DNA from: Gammaproteobacteria bacterium
GTDB lineage: Bacteria; Pseudomonadota; Gammaproteobacteria; Steroidobacterales; GCA-2729495
Assembly (NCBI GenBank): GCA_028285245.1
Contig: JANQPY010000057.1
Location: 1-64,000 of the forward strand
DNA length: 64,000 nucleotides
Direction of reading: 5' to 3'
The position numbers and the translations under genes are program-made. This document shows, in pieces, positions 1 through 8,321 of the stretch. Position 1 is the stretch's first letter. Each line of letters begins with the position of its first letter. A model generated the notes under the pieces. That model searched no databases and had not been told where the DNA came from. It was given only the letters and a program-made list of their open reading frames with translations.

Positions 1-16
1 GGTGGAGGCGGCGGGA
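1..16. repeat. Copy of the ssrA 3' end (att-like direct repeat)
   Basis: These 16 bases are identical to positions 147-162, the 3' terminus of the tmRNA gene (acceptor stem end and part of the T arm, read on the plus strand). The repeat touches the window edge, so its full length is unknown. A displaced copy of the ssrA 3' end is what integrase-type elements leave as an attachment site. The intervening 130 bases hold only the ssrA terminator and no gene. Whether an element lies to the left cannot be seen. Confidence 0.5.
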
Positions 17-116
17 CGTCGCTCTCGGCCATCCCTGGCCTCGGCGACACTCATACATCCCTGTATATCGTCGAACCCGGAACGCGTGCTCTCATCCGCA
101 CCGTCCAATATGCCAA

Positions 117-137
117 CGGGCCGCAACAAGCGGCCCG
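117..137 (-). terminator. Terminator hairpin after ssrA
   Basis: A perfect 8-bp inverted repeat (CGGGCCGC / GCGGCCCG) with a 5-base loop lies 9 bases beyond the tmRNA CCA end on the minus strand. The stem is GC-rich, but only two T residues follow it, so it may act partly as a 3' processing stop. No other gene lies between it and ssrA. Confidence 0.6.
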
Positions 138-145
138 CTGTTACT

Positions 146-506
146 TGGTGGAGGCGGCGGGAATCGAACCCGCGTCCGCTGGCCCTCCGCTACAGGATCT
201 ACATGCTTATCCACGTCTATTAATTTAGACGACTGCTACCCGACGGGCAGGGAAGACAGCCGTTGAGCCCAGATAAGTTTTAACCGGTCCACGCTGGACA
301 CGCTTTCCGGCGATCTTGTGAGAATGACGCCCGCAATCTGAACGCACAAGCACGGCTTCAGTCGGACGGCTATCTACTGGTTTTTAAGCAGCGATGGCGT
401 AGTTGTCGTCGTTGGCAACTATAAGGTTTGCAGATGGATTAACGAGGTCACTGCACCTCGGCATGCACCTGGAGTTTCGCGACCCTCGTCGAAGCCGATC
501 GCCCCC
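146..506 (-). ncRNA. ssrA: Transfer-messenger RNA (tmRNA)
   Basis: Rescues stalled ribosomes together with SmpB by acting first as alanyl-tRNA and then as a short mRNA. Read on the minus strand, the 5' end GGGGGCG (position 506 downwards) pairs with CGCCTCC before the encoded ACCA (146-149), with one G-U pair. The 5' part shows the typical GGCTTCGAC and GGTGCATGCCGAGG blocks. The mRNA part runs from 416 to 384 and encodes the tag ANDDNYAIAA followed by TAA, close to E. coli ANDENYALAA. The T arm (GGTTCGATTCC) is intact. Length is 361 nt, normal for one-piece tmRNA. smpB lies 1.4 kb away on the same strand. Confidence 0.97.
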
Positions 507-619
507 GATGTGCCCTGCAGTTTAGCCGCCCCGGTGACAGGCGCCTACTGCGCGGTTTCCCAAAAATGGCGCCTGGTGACCAAATCTCAAGGGCGAGTGG
601 TGCACCAATGGACGGGGCA

Positions 620-681
620 TGACATACAAAAAATATTAATTATATTCAATAAATATATGAATAATAAATAATTATTTTAGC
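620..681. other. AT-rich tract between ssrA and the chelatase-like gene
   Basis: About 60 bases made almost only of A and T, in strong contrast to the GC-rich surroundings. It lies directly behind the stop codon of the minus-strand chelatase-like gene and upstream of ssrA. It holds no ORF and no clear hairpin terminator. It could act as an upstream (UP-like) element for the strongly expressed ssrA, though it lies more than 110 bases from the tmRNA 5' end, or be part of a decayed insertion. No function can be assigned. Confidence 0.4.
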
Positions 682-1728
682 TCAGTTGTTTGCCCGGGCG
701 AGGGTGTCCTCAATGGCGAAGTTCAGCCAATCGCCGAAGCGTTCATTGGTCATCAATCCGGCATCGCTAAAGCGCACGCCCAGATCCTTGGTGTCGTTTT
801 CCAGCTTCTTCAGCACGCCGGCAGCAGTCAGCACCGTGGTGACCACAATAACGTCCTTGCCGTCGGCCTTGGCCTCATTCACCCAGCTGCGAATGACTTT
901 CACATTCTCGGCGCGCACCTGCGGGGGCGCATCATCCTGGACATTACGCGGCCGCACATCGTAGAAGCCGCCATCTTTCTTAATGAAGTCAGCGTGTCGT
1001 TGCAGAATTTCCAGTTCCTGGTCGTTGTCAGCTTTGCGCTGCGGGCCGTGCCCCGTAATGATGACTAGTTCATTCGCGGGGTCCTTGCTCAGTGCCTTGG
1101 CGTGATCGCGCAATATTTCTCCGGACAGGGGGTGAGGGATGGGCCCGGGTGCCCAGATCAGTTCGGCGTCGGTTTCAATTCGGTCTACGCCTGTATAGGC
1201 GAACTCTTCCCGGAAGTTCAGCGCGTATTCCCACTGCCTGACCATGCCGGAGTTCAATGCAGTGGTGGCGGGAAACAACACGATCTTCTTCGCGCCCTGC
1301 GAAGTTATCTGATCGATGACGGTTTGGAGGTGGTCAGACTCGAGGATACTCAGCCCAAAACCGTAGCCGGTTGGATAAACATCCGCGATCGACTTGAAGG
1401 CCGCGCGAAACTCGGCATACCCCTCGCCGTGGAATCCGTGCGCCAGAACGAGCACGCCTATCTCATTGCTGACCGACTCCTCGCTGACCATGCCCTCTTC
1501 GTTCTTGAGGATGGAAACGAGTCTGGTCAGTTCTTCGTCATCCATCTGGCTGAAAGCCGGATTGTTGTTGCGCAGAACTCTCATCTGCTCGTCTGAAATC
1601 TCAATCAGATCAATCACGCGACCCGGAGTGTTGTGAGCCCCAGAGTAGGCAGTTGATGGAGCGAGAAGCGCAGTGGTCAGCGCAGCGGCAGCGATCAAGT
1701 TCAGTGTCGAGTGTTTGAATAAGGGCAT
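682..1728 (-). CDS. Secreted CbiX/sirohydrochlorin-chelatase-like protein
   Basis: 348 aa with a clear Sec signal peptide (residues 1 to about 29: short basic start, Ala/Leu-rich core, STAYSGA cleavage region). Two chelatase-like halves can be seen. The first begins VLVLAHGFHGEGY near residue 93 and resembles the metal-binding His strand of CbiX/SirB. The second begins VIITGHGPQ near residue 223. Cytosolic CbiX/SirB insert Co2+ or Fe2+ into sirohydrochlorin, but a signal peptide is not expected for that job, so a periplasmic metal-binding or tetrapyrrole-related role is inferred. It is followed by the AT-rich tract and ssrA. No cobalamin or siroheme genes are nearby. The fold assignment is fairly good; the function is open. 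Confidence 0.6.
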   Translation of the reverse strand: MPLFKHSTLNLIAAAALTTALLAPSTAYSGAHNTPGRVIDLIEISDEQMRVLRNNNPAFSQMDDEELTRLVSILKNEEGMVSEESVSNEIGVLVLAHGFHGEGYAEFRAAFKSIADVYPTGYGFGLSILESDHLQTVIDQITSQGAKKIVLFPATTALNSGMVRQWEYALNFREEFAYTGVDRIETDAELIWAPGPIPHPLSGEILRDHAKALSKDPANELVIITGHGPQRKADNDQELEILQRHADFIKKDGGFYDVRPRNVQDDAPPQVRAENVKVIRSWVNEAKADGKDVIVVTTVLTAAGVLKKLENDTKDLGVRFSDAGLMTNERFGDWLNFAIEDTLARANN

Positions 1729-1876
1729 GATGCAGGGCTCCCAATGCGAATGATGTTGCTCTGGGCGGAATACCAGAAAGCAGGCAATCAGTGCTGAAGT
1801 CTACCGCCCGGCTATGTCGACCGCGACACGGGTGGTGGAGTTCGACCGTTCGTCCGTGCGGACTCACGGCCGGCCG

Positions 1877-2356
1877 CTAGCTATGCTTGAGCAGGCGTTC
1901 CTTCTGCCGCTGCCAATCCCGGTCTTTCTGCGTCGCACGCTTGTCATGCTGTTTCTTTCCCTTGGCCAATCCAACGGCCAGCTTGGCGCGGCCTCGCGCC
2001 CAGTAGAGTCTCAGGGGAACCAGGGCGTAGCCTTTGCGTTCAACCGCACCAATGAGGCGGTCTAACTCCCGGCGATGCAGCAGAAGTTTTCGGGTTCGCG
2101 TGGGATCAGTGCGCACATGCGTTGAGGCGCTGTTCAGCGGCGTGAAATGTGCGCCCAGTAGCCAGGCCTCGGCGTCCTTAACCACCACGTAGCTCTCCGC
2201 CAGGTTGGCCCGGCCGGCGCGCAGGCTTTTCACCTCCCAGCCCTCTAGCGCGAGTCCGGCCTCAAGATCTTCTTCAATAAAGTAGTCGTGCCGGGCCTTG
2301 CGGTTTTCGGCAATCGTGCTGCTCGCGGACTTGGATGTTTGTTTACCTGAGGCCAT
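1877..2356 (-). CDS. smpB: SsrA-binding protein
   Basis: 159 aa, the usual family length. SmpB binds the tRNA-like domain of tmRNA and places it in the ribosomal A site during trans-translation. The beta-barrel core is recognisable from [23 protein letters not shown] onwards, including the [21 protein letters not shown] block. The C-terminal tail [20 protein letters not shown] is the basic helix that enters the empty mRNA channel. It is divergent from the symporter gene and close to ssrA. Confidence 0.97.
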   Translation of the reverse strand: MASGKQTSKSASSTIAENRKARHDYFIEEDLEAGLALEGWEVKSLRAGRANLAESYVVVKDAEAWLLGAHFTPLNSASTHVRTDPTRTRKLLLHRRELDRLIGAVERKGYALVPLRLYWARGRAKLAVGLAKGKKQHDKRATQKDRDWQRQKERLLKHS

Positions 2357-2465
2357 GGATGGAACGCCGAACTCAATCTTGTAAAGCGATCAGCCAGACG
2401 CATTGTTGTTGCGTAGGGGTGATTCGTTCACAATCCTGCCAACTTTCCAGGCCCGCGAAAAGCTG

Positions 2466-3860
2466 ATGGCTCAAGCAAACGCGTCCGTAGACCGGCGGCA
2501 GTCCGTGCACGGCCAGTGGTCTTCGCGGCTGGTTTTCATTCTCGCGGTGGCTGGCTCAGCCGTGGGTCTCGGCAATATCTGGAAGTTTCCTTACGTCGCT
2601 GGCCAGAATGGCGGCGGTGCCTTCGTGCTGGTCTATTTGCTCTGTGTCTTTGGCGTAGGCCTGCCAATCATGATTGCTGAGATCCTGCTGGGCAGGCGCG
2701 GACGTCGCAATCCACTCTCCACGATGCGCATTCTTGGCAGGGAGGAGTCCGGCAGCACCCGCTGGCAGTGGGTTGGCCTGATGGGCATGGTCTGCGGGTT
2801 CTTGATTCTGTCGTTCTACAGCGTCATCGCCGGCTGGACTCTGCACTATTTTCTTCTGGCAGTTGGCGACAGCTTTGCCGGAGCCGATGCTGATCAGATC
2901 GGCCAGTTGTTCGACGGACTGGTCGGCAGCGTATCTAGTCAGGCTTTATGGCACAGCGTGTTTATGGCGGTGACCACGCTGGTTGTTGCCCGTGGCTTGA
3001 AAGGCGGGCTTGAGCAGGCCGTGCGGATCATGGTGCCTGCGCTGGTCGCGATCATGCTTGGGCTCCTGGTCTACTCAATCACCTCCGGCGATTTCGCGCG
3101 CGGCGTCACGTTCCTGTTCCGTCCGGATTTCTCGGCCCTGACGGCGAACGGGGTCTTGGCGGCGCTGGGTCAGGCGTTCTTTTCCCTGAGCGTTGGTATG
3201 GGTGCCGTCATGGCGTATGGCGCGTATCTGCCGCAGCAGGAATCGATTGTGCAAACGTCCTTCGCTGTGGTGTCTGCGGACACCGCCGTGGCGCTGCTGG
3301 CCGGGCTCGTTATTTTTCCGATCGTGTTCGCGAACGGTCTGGATCCTGCGGAGGGTGCCGGCCTCGTCTTCCAGACTTTGCCGCTGGCGTTGGATCAGAT
3401 GCCAGGCGGCACCGTGGTCGGCGCGATGTTCTTCCTGTTGCTGGCTTTCGCCGGCCTGACGTCCTCGATCAGCCTCATGGAGCCCGTGGTGGCCTGGCTC
3501 ATTGAGGCCCGCGACATGAGCCGCGCCGGCGCGGGCGTGCTCTGCGGAACAGCCGTCTGGCTGCTTGGCTTCCTGACGTTGCTGTCGTTCAACGTCGCTG
3601 CGGATTGGAAGTTTCTGCGTGGCACATGGTTCGACAACATCGACTACCTGACGTCCAATATATTGCTGCCAGCGGGCGGCTTCTGTATCACCGTTTTTGC
3701 GGGTTGGGTGATGAGCCGCGAGTCCAGCGCTGAGGAAATCGGTTTTTCGTCCGGCTGGGTGTATACGGTATGGCGAATGTTGGCGCGTTACGTCGCACCT
3801 ATCGCTGTACTGCTGGTGTTTCTAAACGCAATTGGTGTGTTCGCGGATGGCAGTCCATGA
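2466..3860 (+). CDS. Sodium-dependent transporter of the NSS/SNF family
   Basis: Inner-membrane Na+-coupled symporter of the LeuT-fold neurotransmitter:sodium symporter family; the substrate is probably an amino acid or related amine but cannot be read from sequence. The family signature lies near the N-terminus: GSAVGLGNIWKFPYVAGQNGG, i.e. the unwound TM1 with its Na+/substrate site. About eleven to twelve hydrophobic segments follow over 464 aa. The ATG at 2466 (MAQANASV) is preferred to the upstream TTG at 2403, whose extra 21 residues are not membrane-like. The 3' end overlaps ratA by 14 bp. Confidence 0.9.
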   Translation: MAQANASVDRRQSVHGQWSSRLVFILAVAGSAVGLGNIWKFPYVAGQNGGGAFVLVYLLCVFGVGLPIMIAEILLGRRGRRNPLSTMRILGREESGSTRWQWVGLMGMVCGFLILSFYSVIAGWTLHYFLLAVGDSFAGADADQIGQLFDGLVGSVSSQALWHSVFMAVTTLVVARGLKGGLEQAVRIMVPALVAIMLGLLVYSITSGDFARGVTFLFRPDFSALTANGVLAALGQAFFSLSVGMGAVMAYGAYLPQQESIVQTSFAVVSADTAVALLAGLVIFPIVFANGLDPAEGAGLVFQTLPLALDQMPGGTVVGAMFFLLLAFAGLTSSISLMEPVVAWLIEARDMSRAGAGVLCGTAVWLLGFLTLLSFNVAADWKFLRGTWFDNIDYLTSNILLPAGGFCITVFAGWVMSRESSAEEIGFSSGWVYTVWRMLARYVAPIAVLLVFLNAIGVFADGSP

Positions 3861-4284
3861 GATCAAGCGCAGCGCGATCGTGCCGTTCAGTCCCGCGCAA
3901 ATGTTCGACCTGGTTGCTGATGTTGCCAGCTACCCGGCGTTTGTGCCGTGGTGCACGGGGGCTGAGCTGATTGAGAGTGAGCAAGATCTGGTCGTTGGTC
4001 GACTGGGCATGTCGCAAGGACCATTGGTTGCCGACGTCACGACGCGAAACGAGCACGATCGTCCGCACGCCATCACGATGTTGCTGGTTGATGGTCCGTT
4101 CCGCGAACTGACCGGGCAATGGCGCTTCGATGCTGTCGGGGAGGGCGGTTGCGAGGTGTCACTTGAGCTGGCCTTTCAGTTCACATCGCCGCTAAAGGAC
4201 TGGCTGCTCAGTGCAGTATTCGAAGAGGCCTGCGCCCGCATGATCGCCGCTTTCGTCGAGCGCGCCGAGGCGCTCTACGGATAA
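3847..4284 (+). CDS. ratA: RatA-like START-domain protein (ribosome association/ubiquinone-binding family)
   Basis: 145 aa SRPBCC/START-like domain protein. The family includes E. coli RatA (reported to bind 50S subunits and inhibit 70S formation) and the mitochondrial coenzyme Q-binding protein Coq10. The typical N-terminal block is present (SPAQMFDLVADVASYPAFVPWC), as is the C-terminal helix ending in AAFVERAEALYG. The start is the ATG at 3847; a TTG 15 bases upstream is less likely. It overlaps the symporter end and is followed by rnfH after 20 bp, the conserved ratA-rnfH pair next to smpB. Confidence 0.9.
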   Translation: MAVHEIKRSAIVPFSPAQMFDLVADVASYPAFVPWCTGAELIESEQDLVVGRLGMSQGPLVADVTTRNEHDRPHAITMLLVDGPFRELTGQWRFDAVGEGGCEVSLELAFQFTSPLKDWLLSAVFEEACARMIAAFVERAEALYG

Positions 4285-4304
4285 CCGAGATGGGAGGCGA
4301 GCGC

Positions 4305-4613
4305 ATGCACGTTCAGGTTGCCGCTGGCGACGCGCAGCGTCAGCGCGTTCTCAATCTGGAGGTGCGCAGAGGGACAACCGCGCGCGGTGCGATCAACAAG
4401 AGCGCCCTGGCGGCGCTGTTCCCGGAGATGAATATCGCGGCGATGCCACTGGCAATCTTCGCTTCCCCGGTTGATGACGATCATGAGCTCGCCGCCGGGG
4501 ACCGGGTTGAAGTGCTGAGGCCGCTGCGGGAAGACCCCCGCGAGCGCCGCCGGCAACTGGCAGCCGAGGGGCGAACGATGGGTTCTCAAGCTGTGTCAGG
4601 AAAAAAGCCGTGA
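4305..4613 (+). CDS. rnfH: RnfH/RatB family protein
   Basis: About 102 aa, beta-grasp (ubiquitin-like) fold family UPF0125, always found beside ratA. Its biochemical role is unknown. The conserved end DRVEVLRPLREDPRERRRQ matches the family. The ATG at 4305 is preferred because a GGAGG Shine-Dalgarno sequence sits 8 bases upstream (4292-4296); another in-frame ATG lies at 4290, which would place the SD inside the gene. It is convergent with bamE. Confidence 0.85.
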   Translation: MHVQVAAGDAQRQRVLNLEVRRGTTARGAINKSALAALFPEMNIAAMPLAIFASPVDDDHELAAGDRVEVLRPLREDPRERRRQLAAEGRTMGSQAVSGKKP

Positions 4614-4707
4614 GACGGGGGCAGGCACCAATCGGTGCGGAGCGGCCGGGCAGAAAGCTGTGGCGCAGATTCGGGGCAGAACCCGATCTACTCTGGCACT
4701 TCCGAAT

Positions 4708-5064
4708 CTAGGTAGGTTGGACAGGTACGTCGCGCCGAACTTCACTGACGCGATCACCGTCAAAAACCACGATCAGCCAGCGTCGATCCGCCCGGCGGCT
4801 GCGGCCTTGCCGGTAGTAGTAAATGTAGTCCCAGCGATCATGATTGAAAGCATCTTCCACCACGGGGCTGCCGAGAAGGAAGCGTACCTGGCTGCGTGTC
4901 ATGCCGGGCTTCACCGATTCAATCTCCTCAGTTTCCAGCAGATTGCCCTGTTGGACATCAACCCTGTACACGCAGCCGGTAAGCAGCGTGAGCAGCATTA
5001 ACGAACCAATCGCTAGCGCCTTGATGATTGGCGGTTTGCGGTACGGGCGTGTCGGGCTGGACAT
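4708..5064 (-). CDS. bamE: Outer membrane protein assembly factor BamE (SmpA/OmlA)
   Basis: 118 aa lipoprotein of the Bam complex, which inserts beta-barrel proteins into the outer membrane. A lipoprotein signal peptide is seen: basic start, hydrophobic segment ALAIGSLMLLTLLTGC with the lipobox LLTGC giving acylated Cys about residue 31. The family motifs QGNLLETEEIESVKPGMTRSQVRFLLGSPVV and WDYIYYYRQG follow in order. The ATG at 5064 is chosen because upstream in-frame codons would bury the signal peptide. It is divergent from fur across a 72-bp gap. Confidence 0.95.
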   Translation of the reverse strand: MSSPTRPYRKPPIIKALAIGSLMLLTLLTGCVYRVDVQQGNLLETEEIESVKPGMTRSQVRFLLGSPVVEDAFNHDRWDYIYYYRQGRSRRADRRWLIVVFDGDRVSEVRRDVPVQPT

Positions 5065-5136
5065 ACTGGTGGATCCATCAACGGTGGAGGATAATCCGGA
5101 GCGGATGATACCCGAAGCCCAGTCGAGGAGGTCGGT

Positions 5137-5544
5137 TTGTCCGGTCAGGATCTGAAGCAAGCGGGCCTGCGCGCCACGGGTCCGCGCCTGAAGATCATGA
5201 AGCTCCTCGAGGGCCGTGATCAATCACACCCTAGTGCGGAAGATATCTACCGGAGTCTGTTGGACCAGGGTGAGGAAATCGGGTTGGCGACCGTTTATCG
5301 CGTGCTCGCTCAGTTCGAAGAGGCCGGCCTCGTCACGCGGCATAACTTTGAAGGCGGTCACTCTGTCTTCGAGCTGGAGAGCGGCGGCCACCACGATCAC
5401 ATGGTTTGTCTTGATACCGGCAAAGTGACCGAGTTCGTCAGCGATGACATTGAGCGCCTGCAGCGCGAGGTGGCCGAGGAGCACGGTTACGACCTGGTTG
5501 ATCACCGCCTCGTTCTCTACGTGCGCCGCAACGGCTCCGGTTAG
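5137..5544 (+). CDS. fur: Ferric uptake regulator Fur
   Basis: 135 aa Fe2+-responsive repressor. The winged-helix DNA-binding half (residues 1-80, ATGPRLKIMKLLEG and GLATVYRVLAQFEEAGLV) and the dimerisation/metal half (GGHHDHMVCLDTGKV) are both present. The CxxC structural zinc pair of E. coli Fur is reduced to CLDT here, as I recall also for Pseudomonas Fur, so this copy probably does not hold that zinc. It starts with TTG behind a GAGGAGG ribosome site (5125-5131). It is divergent from bamE, the usual gammaproteobacterial arrangement. Confidence 0.96.
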   Translation: MSGQDLKQAGLRATGPRLKIMKLLEGRDQSHPSAEDIYRSLLDQGEEIGLATVYRVLAQFEEAGLVTRHNFEGGHSVFELESGGHHDHMVCLDTGKVTEFVSDDIERLQREVAEEHGYDLVDHRLVLYVRRNGSG

Positions 5545-7247
5545 GCGGTTAGCGCGCGCTCGCCGGTCTCGCGTTTCGACCTGGCCAGCTTGAGCATCTC
5601 GCGCGCGTGGGCGCGCGTCTTGGCGGTGATTTCAACGCCACCCAGCATCCGCGCAATCTCTTCAACCCGCTCATCCGGCTGAAGCTCGGTAACGGTGGTA
5701 CGGGTAGACCTGCCGTCCGTAACTTTGCTCACGCGCAAGTGCGTGTGCGCATGACTGGCAACCTGGGGCAGGTGAGTGACGCACAAGACCTGCGCCTGTG
5801 TGCTGAGCTGGCGCAACTGTTCGCCCACGATTTCGGCCACGCCGCCGCCGACCCCGGCATCAACCTCATCGAAAATGCGCGTGCCGATAGACTCGCCCCC
5901 CAGAGCAACCACCTGCAGCGCCAGGCTGATACGCGACAGCTCACCGCCCGAGGCGACGCGCGCGAGAGCGCCTGCTGCCTGGCCTGGATTAGCCGCTACC
6001 TGATATTCAACTTCATCCGCTCCGTACGCGTGGATGCTTTCTCCGGCAGGCGTCTGTATCCCCACTGAGAACTGGCCGCCGCTCATGCCGAGCCGCGCCA
6101 TGTTGCTGGTCACCTTCTCCGCGAGCTGCTTGGCCGCAGCCCGGCGTCTGGTGGTGAGCTCCCCGGCCAGTTCCTGCAGGTAAGTCAACGCCCGTGCTGC
6201 GGTTTCGGCAGATACTTCGAGCCGGTCCTTACGGCCTTCCAGGTCGTTGAGTTCAGCCGCCAGCCGCGCTTGTCTGTCGACAAGTTCCTCCGGCTCGCAC
6301 TGATGTTTGCGGGCGAGCTGACGGGTGTCGGCTACTCGCTGTTCGATCCGCTCAAGCTCCGCGGGATCATGTGCGTTGTCATCCAGGCGGCTGCGTAGCG
6401 TGTCGGTTGCCTCGCCAATCAGCGTCTCTGCTTCGGACAAAAGCGCTAAAGCCGGCGTGATCCCAGAGTCCAGCGACGCGGTTGCCTCCAGTTCCCCGCG
6501 CGTGTGGCCAAGCTGTCCCTGCACCGACTCCTCCGCTTCATACAGCCGCTGCACGGCGCTGTGCAAACTGGATTGAATCTGCGCGCTGTGACTTAGCCGC
6601 TGTACTGTTTGCTCGAGCTCGGCGAATTCTCCGGCACGCAAATCGAGGCGTTGGAGCTCGGCAAGCTGAAAACCCAACAGCTCCTGACGTGCACTGGCCT
6701 CGTCGCCTGCCGCCGCCAATGCCCGATGGGCTTCCTCGGCGCGCGACCATTCGGCATGTGCTGTGGCGACCTGTTTGGTCAACGCGATCTGTCCCCCGAA
6801 CTGATCCAGAATTTCGCGCTGGCGCGCACGGTGGCGCAGCGATTGGTGGGCCTGCTGGCCACAGATGTCGAGTAGTTGCTCACCGGCCTGCTGCAGACTC
6901 TGCATGGTGACGGGTTGGCCATTGATGTATCCACGTGAGCGGCCTTCCCGCGTCACGACCCGGCGGACCAGGCATTCATCTTCTGCGTCCAGGTCGCGGT
7001 CGCAAAGCCAAGCCCGCAGCGCCTGATCAGTCTCGGTGAGCATGAATGTGGCGCTGATCTCGCAACGCTCGGCACCGTTACGCACTGCTTTGCTATCGGC
7101 GCGAGCGCCGAGCGCAAGCGCAAGCGCGTCAACCAGAATCGACTTGCCCGCACCCGTTTCTCCGGTCAGCACTGTGAGGCCCTGCCGAAACTCCAGCTCG
7201 GCGGCGTCGATCACCGCCAGGTTACGCACATGCAGCTGCGAGAGCAT
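5541..7247 (-). CDS. recN: DNA repair ATPase RecN
   Basis: 568 aa SMC-like protein that acts early in double-strand-break repair. The Walker A motif GETGAGKS lies near residue 30, a long coiled-coil middle follows, and the ABC signature SGGELSRISLAL and Walker B FDEVDAGVGGG lie near the C-terminus. The ATG at 7247 (MLSQLHVRN) matches the usual N-terminus; the longer form from 7292 would overlap nadK. It overlaps the end of convergent fur by 4 bp and follows nadK by 5 bp, so nadK-recN is one unit. No LexA box was clearly seen upstream. Confidence 0.96.
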   Translation of the reverse strand: MLSQLHVRNLAVIDAAELEFRQGLTVLTGETGAGKSILVDALALALGARADSKAVRNGAERCEISATFMLTETDQALRAWLCDRDLDAEDECLVRRVVTREGRSRGYINGQPVTMQSLQQAGEQLLDICGQQAHQSLRHRARQREILDQFGGQIALTKQVATAHAEWSRAEEAHRALAAAGDEASARQELLGFQLAELQRLDLRAGEFAELEQTVQRLSHSAQIQSSLHSAVQRLYEAEESVQGQLGHTRGELEATASLDSGITPALALLSEAETLIGEATDTLRSRLDDNAHDPAELERIEQRVADTRQLARKHQCEPEELVDRQARLAAELNDLEGRKDRLEVSAETAARALTYLQELAGELTTRRRAAAKQLAEKVTSNMARLGMSGGQFSVGIQTPAGESIHAYGADEVEYQVAANPGQAAGALARVASGGELSRISLALQVVALGGESIGTRIFDEVDAGVGGGVAEIVGEQLRQLSTQAQVLCVTHLPQVASHAHTHLRVSKVTDGRSTRTTVTELQPDERVEEIARMLGGVEITAKTRAHAREMLKLARSKRETGERALTA

Positions 7248-7252
7248 GACTG

Positions 7253-8149
7253 CTAGTCCGTTTCCGGTCCGTTGCGGCTGTTTCGTCCCCAATGCAGCTT
7301 GCCGCGCAAAACTTCGTAGAAGTCGTGCCCGGGCGGATGAACCAGCGTCAGGCGACGCGTGCTTGCGTGCACGGATAATGAGCCACCCGCGCTTAGGTCA
7401 CCGATGACATTGCCATCGCAACAGACCGCGGCCTGGTCCTCATCCTGTTTGCGCAGCTTGATCTCCATGGCGCTTGCGCCGGGTACGACAATTGGCCGGT
7501 CGCTTAGAGTGTGGGGGCAAATTGGTGCCAGCACGATTGCATCCAGCGTTGGCGTCAAGATAGGTCCGCCACAACTCAGCGCATAGGCCGTGGATCCGGT
7601 CGGTGTTGCCACAATGAGTCCGTCGCCGGCGTGTGTGTTGACGTACTTGCCATCCACAAAGGTCTGAAATTCAAACATGCGGCCGCTGTCGAGTCGCTTG
7701 ACCACAACGTCATTGAGGGCTAGTCCGGTTTGCGCTGCCACACCAGGCGCCGTCACTTCCGCCGCCAGCAGCATCCGTTCCTCGCGAGCGTAATCGCCAG
7801 CCAGCACATGATCGACTGCGGCCAGCATTGCGTCTGGCGTGATGTCTGCAAGGAAGCCTAAACGCCCTCGGTTGATACCCAGCAGCGGCACCGCTGCTGC
7901 CGCGGCCAGCTGAGCCGCCTTAAGCATGGTGCCGTCGCCACCGACAGCCACCAGCAGGTCGGTGGTTTGCGGTAGCGCGGACTCGGCGAATCTGCGGTCC
8001 GTCGCAATATCAGTCCCCGGATACTCCGCGCTAACCTGCCAGGCGACGTCGCGCGCAGACAGATGCGCCTGGATAGTGCTGACAGACTCCGTGACGCGTG
8101 GATCACGCCAGTTGCCCGTCAAGGCGATCGACTCGAATCGGCTTTCCAT
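7253..8149 (-). CDS. nadK: NAD kinase
   Basis: 298 aa. Phosphorylates NAD+ at the 2' hydroxyl to form NADP+. The hallmark GGDGTML motif lies near residue 72, followed by NRGRLGFL, and the substrate-binding region GSTAYALSCGGPIL is near residue 185. The ATG at 8149 (MESRFESIAL) is chosen; a longer ORF upstream to 8386 has no family character and would overlap hrcA. It is divergent from hrcA and directly upstream of recN. Confidence 0.95.
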   Translation of the reverse strand: MESRFESIALTGNWRDPRVTESVSTIQAHLSARDVAWQVSAEYPGTDIATDRRFAESALPQTTDLLVAVGGDGTMLKAAQLAAAAAVPLLGINRGRLGFLADITPDAMLAAVDHVLAGDYAREERMLLAAEVTAPGVAAQTGLALNDVVVKRLDSGRMFEFQTFVDGKYVNTHAGDGLIVATPTGSTAYALSCGGPILTPTLDAIVLAPICPHTLSDRPIVVPGASAMEIKLRKQDEDQAAVCCDGNVIGDLSAGGSLSVHASTRRLTLVHPPGHDFYEVLRGKLHWGRNSRNGPETD

Positions 8150-8260
8150 AACTTCGCAGGATCCGTAGGCCTGATGAGCCTCGGCCCGGCGGGCCATGGC
8201 TGGTGGACCAACAGTAACGCTGCTGCGTTGACGGCGGCAAGACCTAAAGAGAGGCCGATC

Positions 8261-8289
8261 TTGACCGGTAATCAGGCCATTGCTAGCGT
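8261..8289 (+). promoter_or_regulatory. Candidate sigma-70 promoter of hrcA
   Basis: TTGACC at 8261-8266 and TAGCGT at 8284-8289 are 17 bp apart and end about 32 bp upstream of the hrcA ATG. The -35 is good and the -10 only fair. No CIRCE inverted repeat is visible here. Confidence 0.4.
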
Positions 8290-8321
8290 ACTTTCGCCCC
8301 AGAGATACCGACCACCGGCGC

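Noticed and set aside
2..223. 73-aa plus-strand ORF at the left edge
   Set aside because: It runs over the ssrA terminator and the tmRNA 3' domain in antisense; no protein character.
8150..8321. CIRCE operator upstream of hrcA
   Set aside because: No inverted TTAGCACTC-like pair is present; only a plausible sigma-70 promoter.
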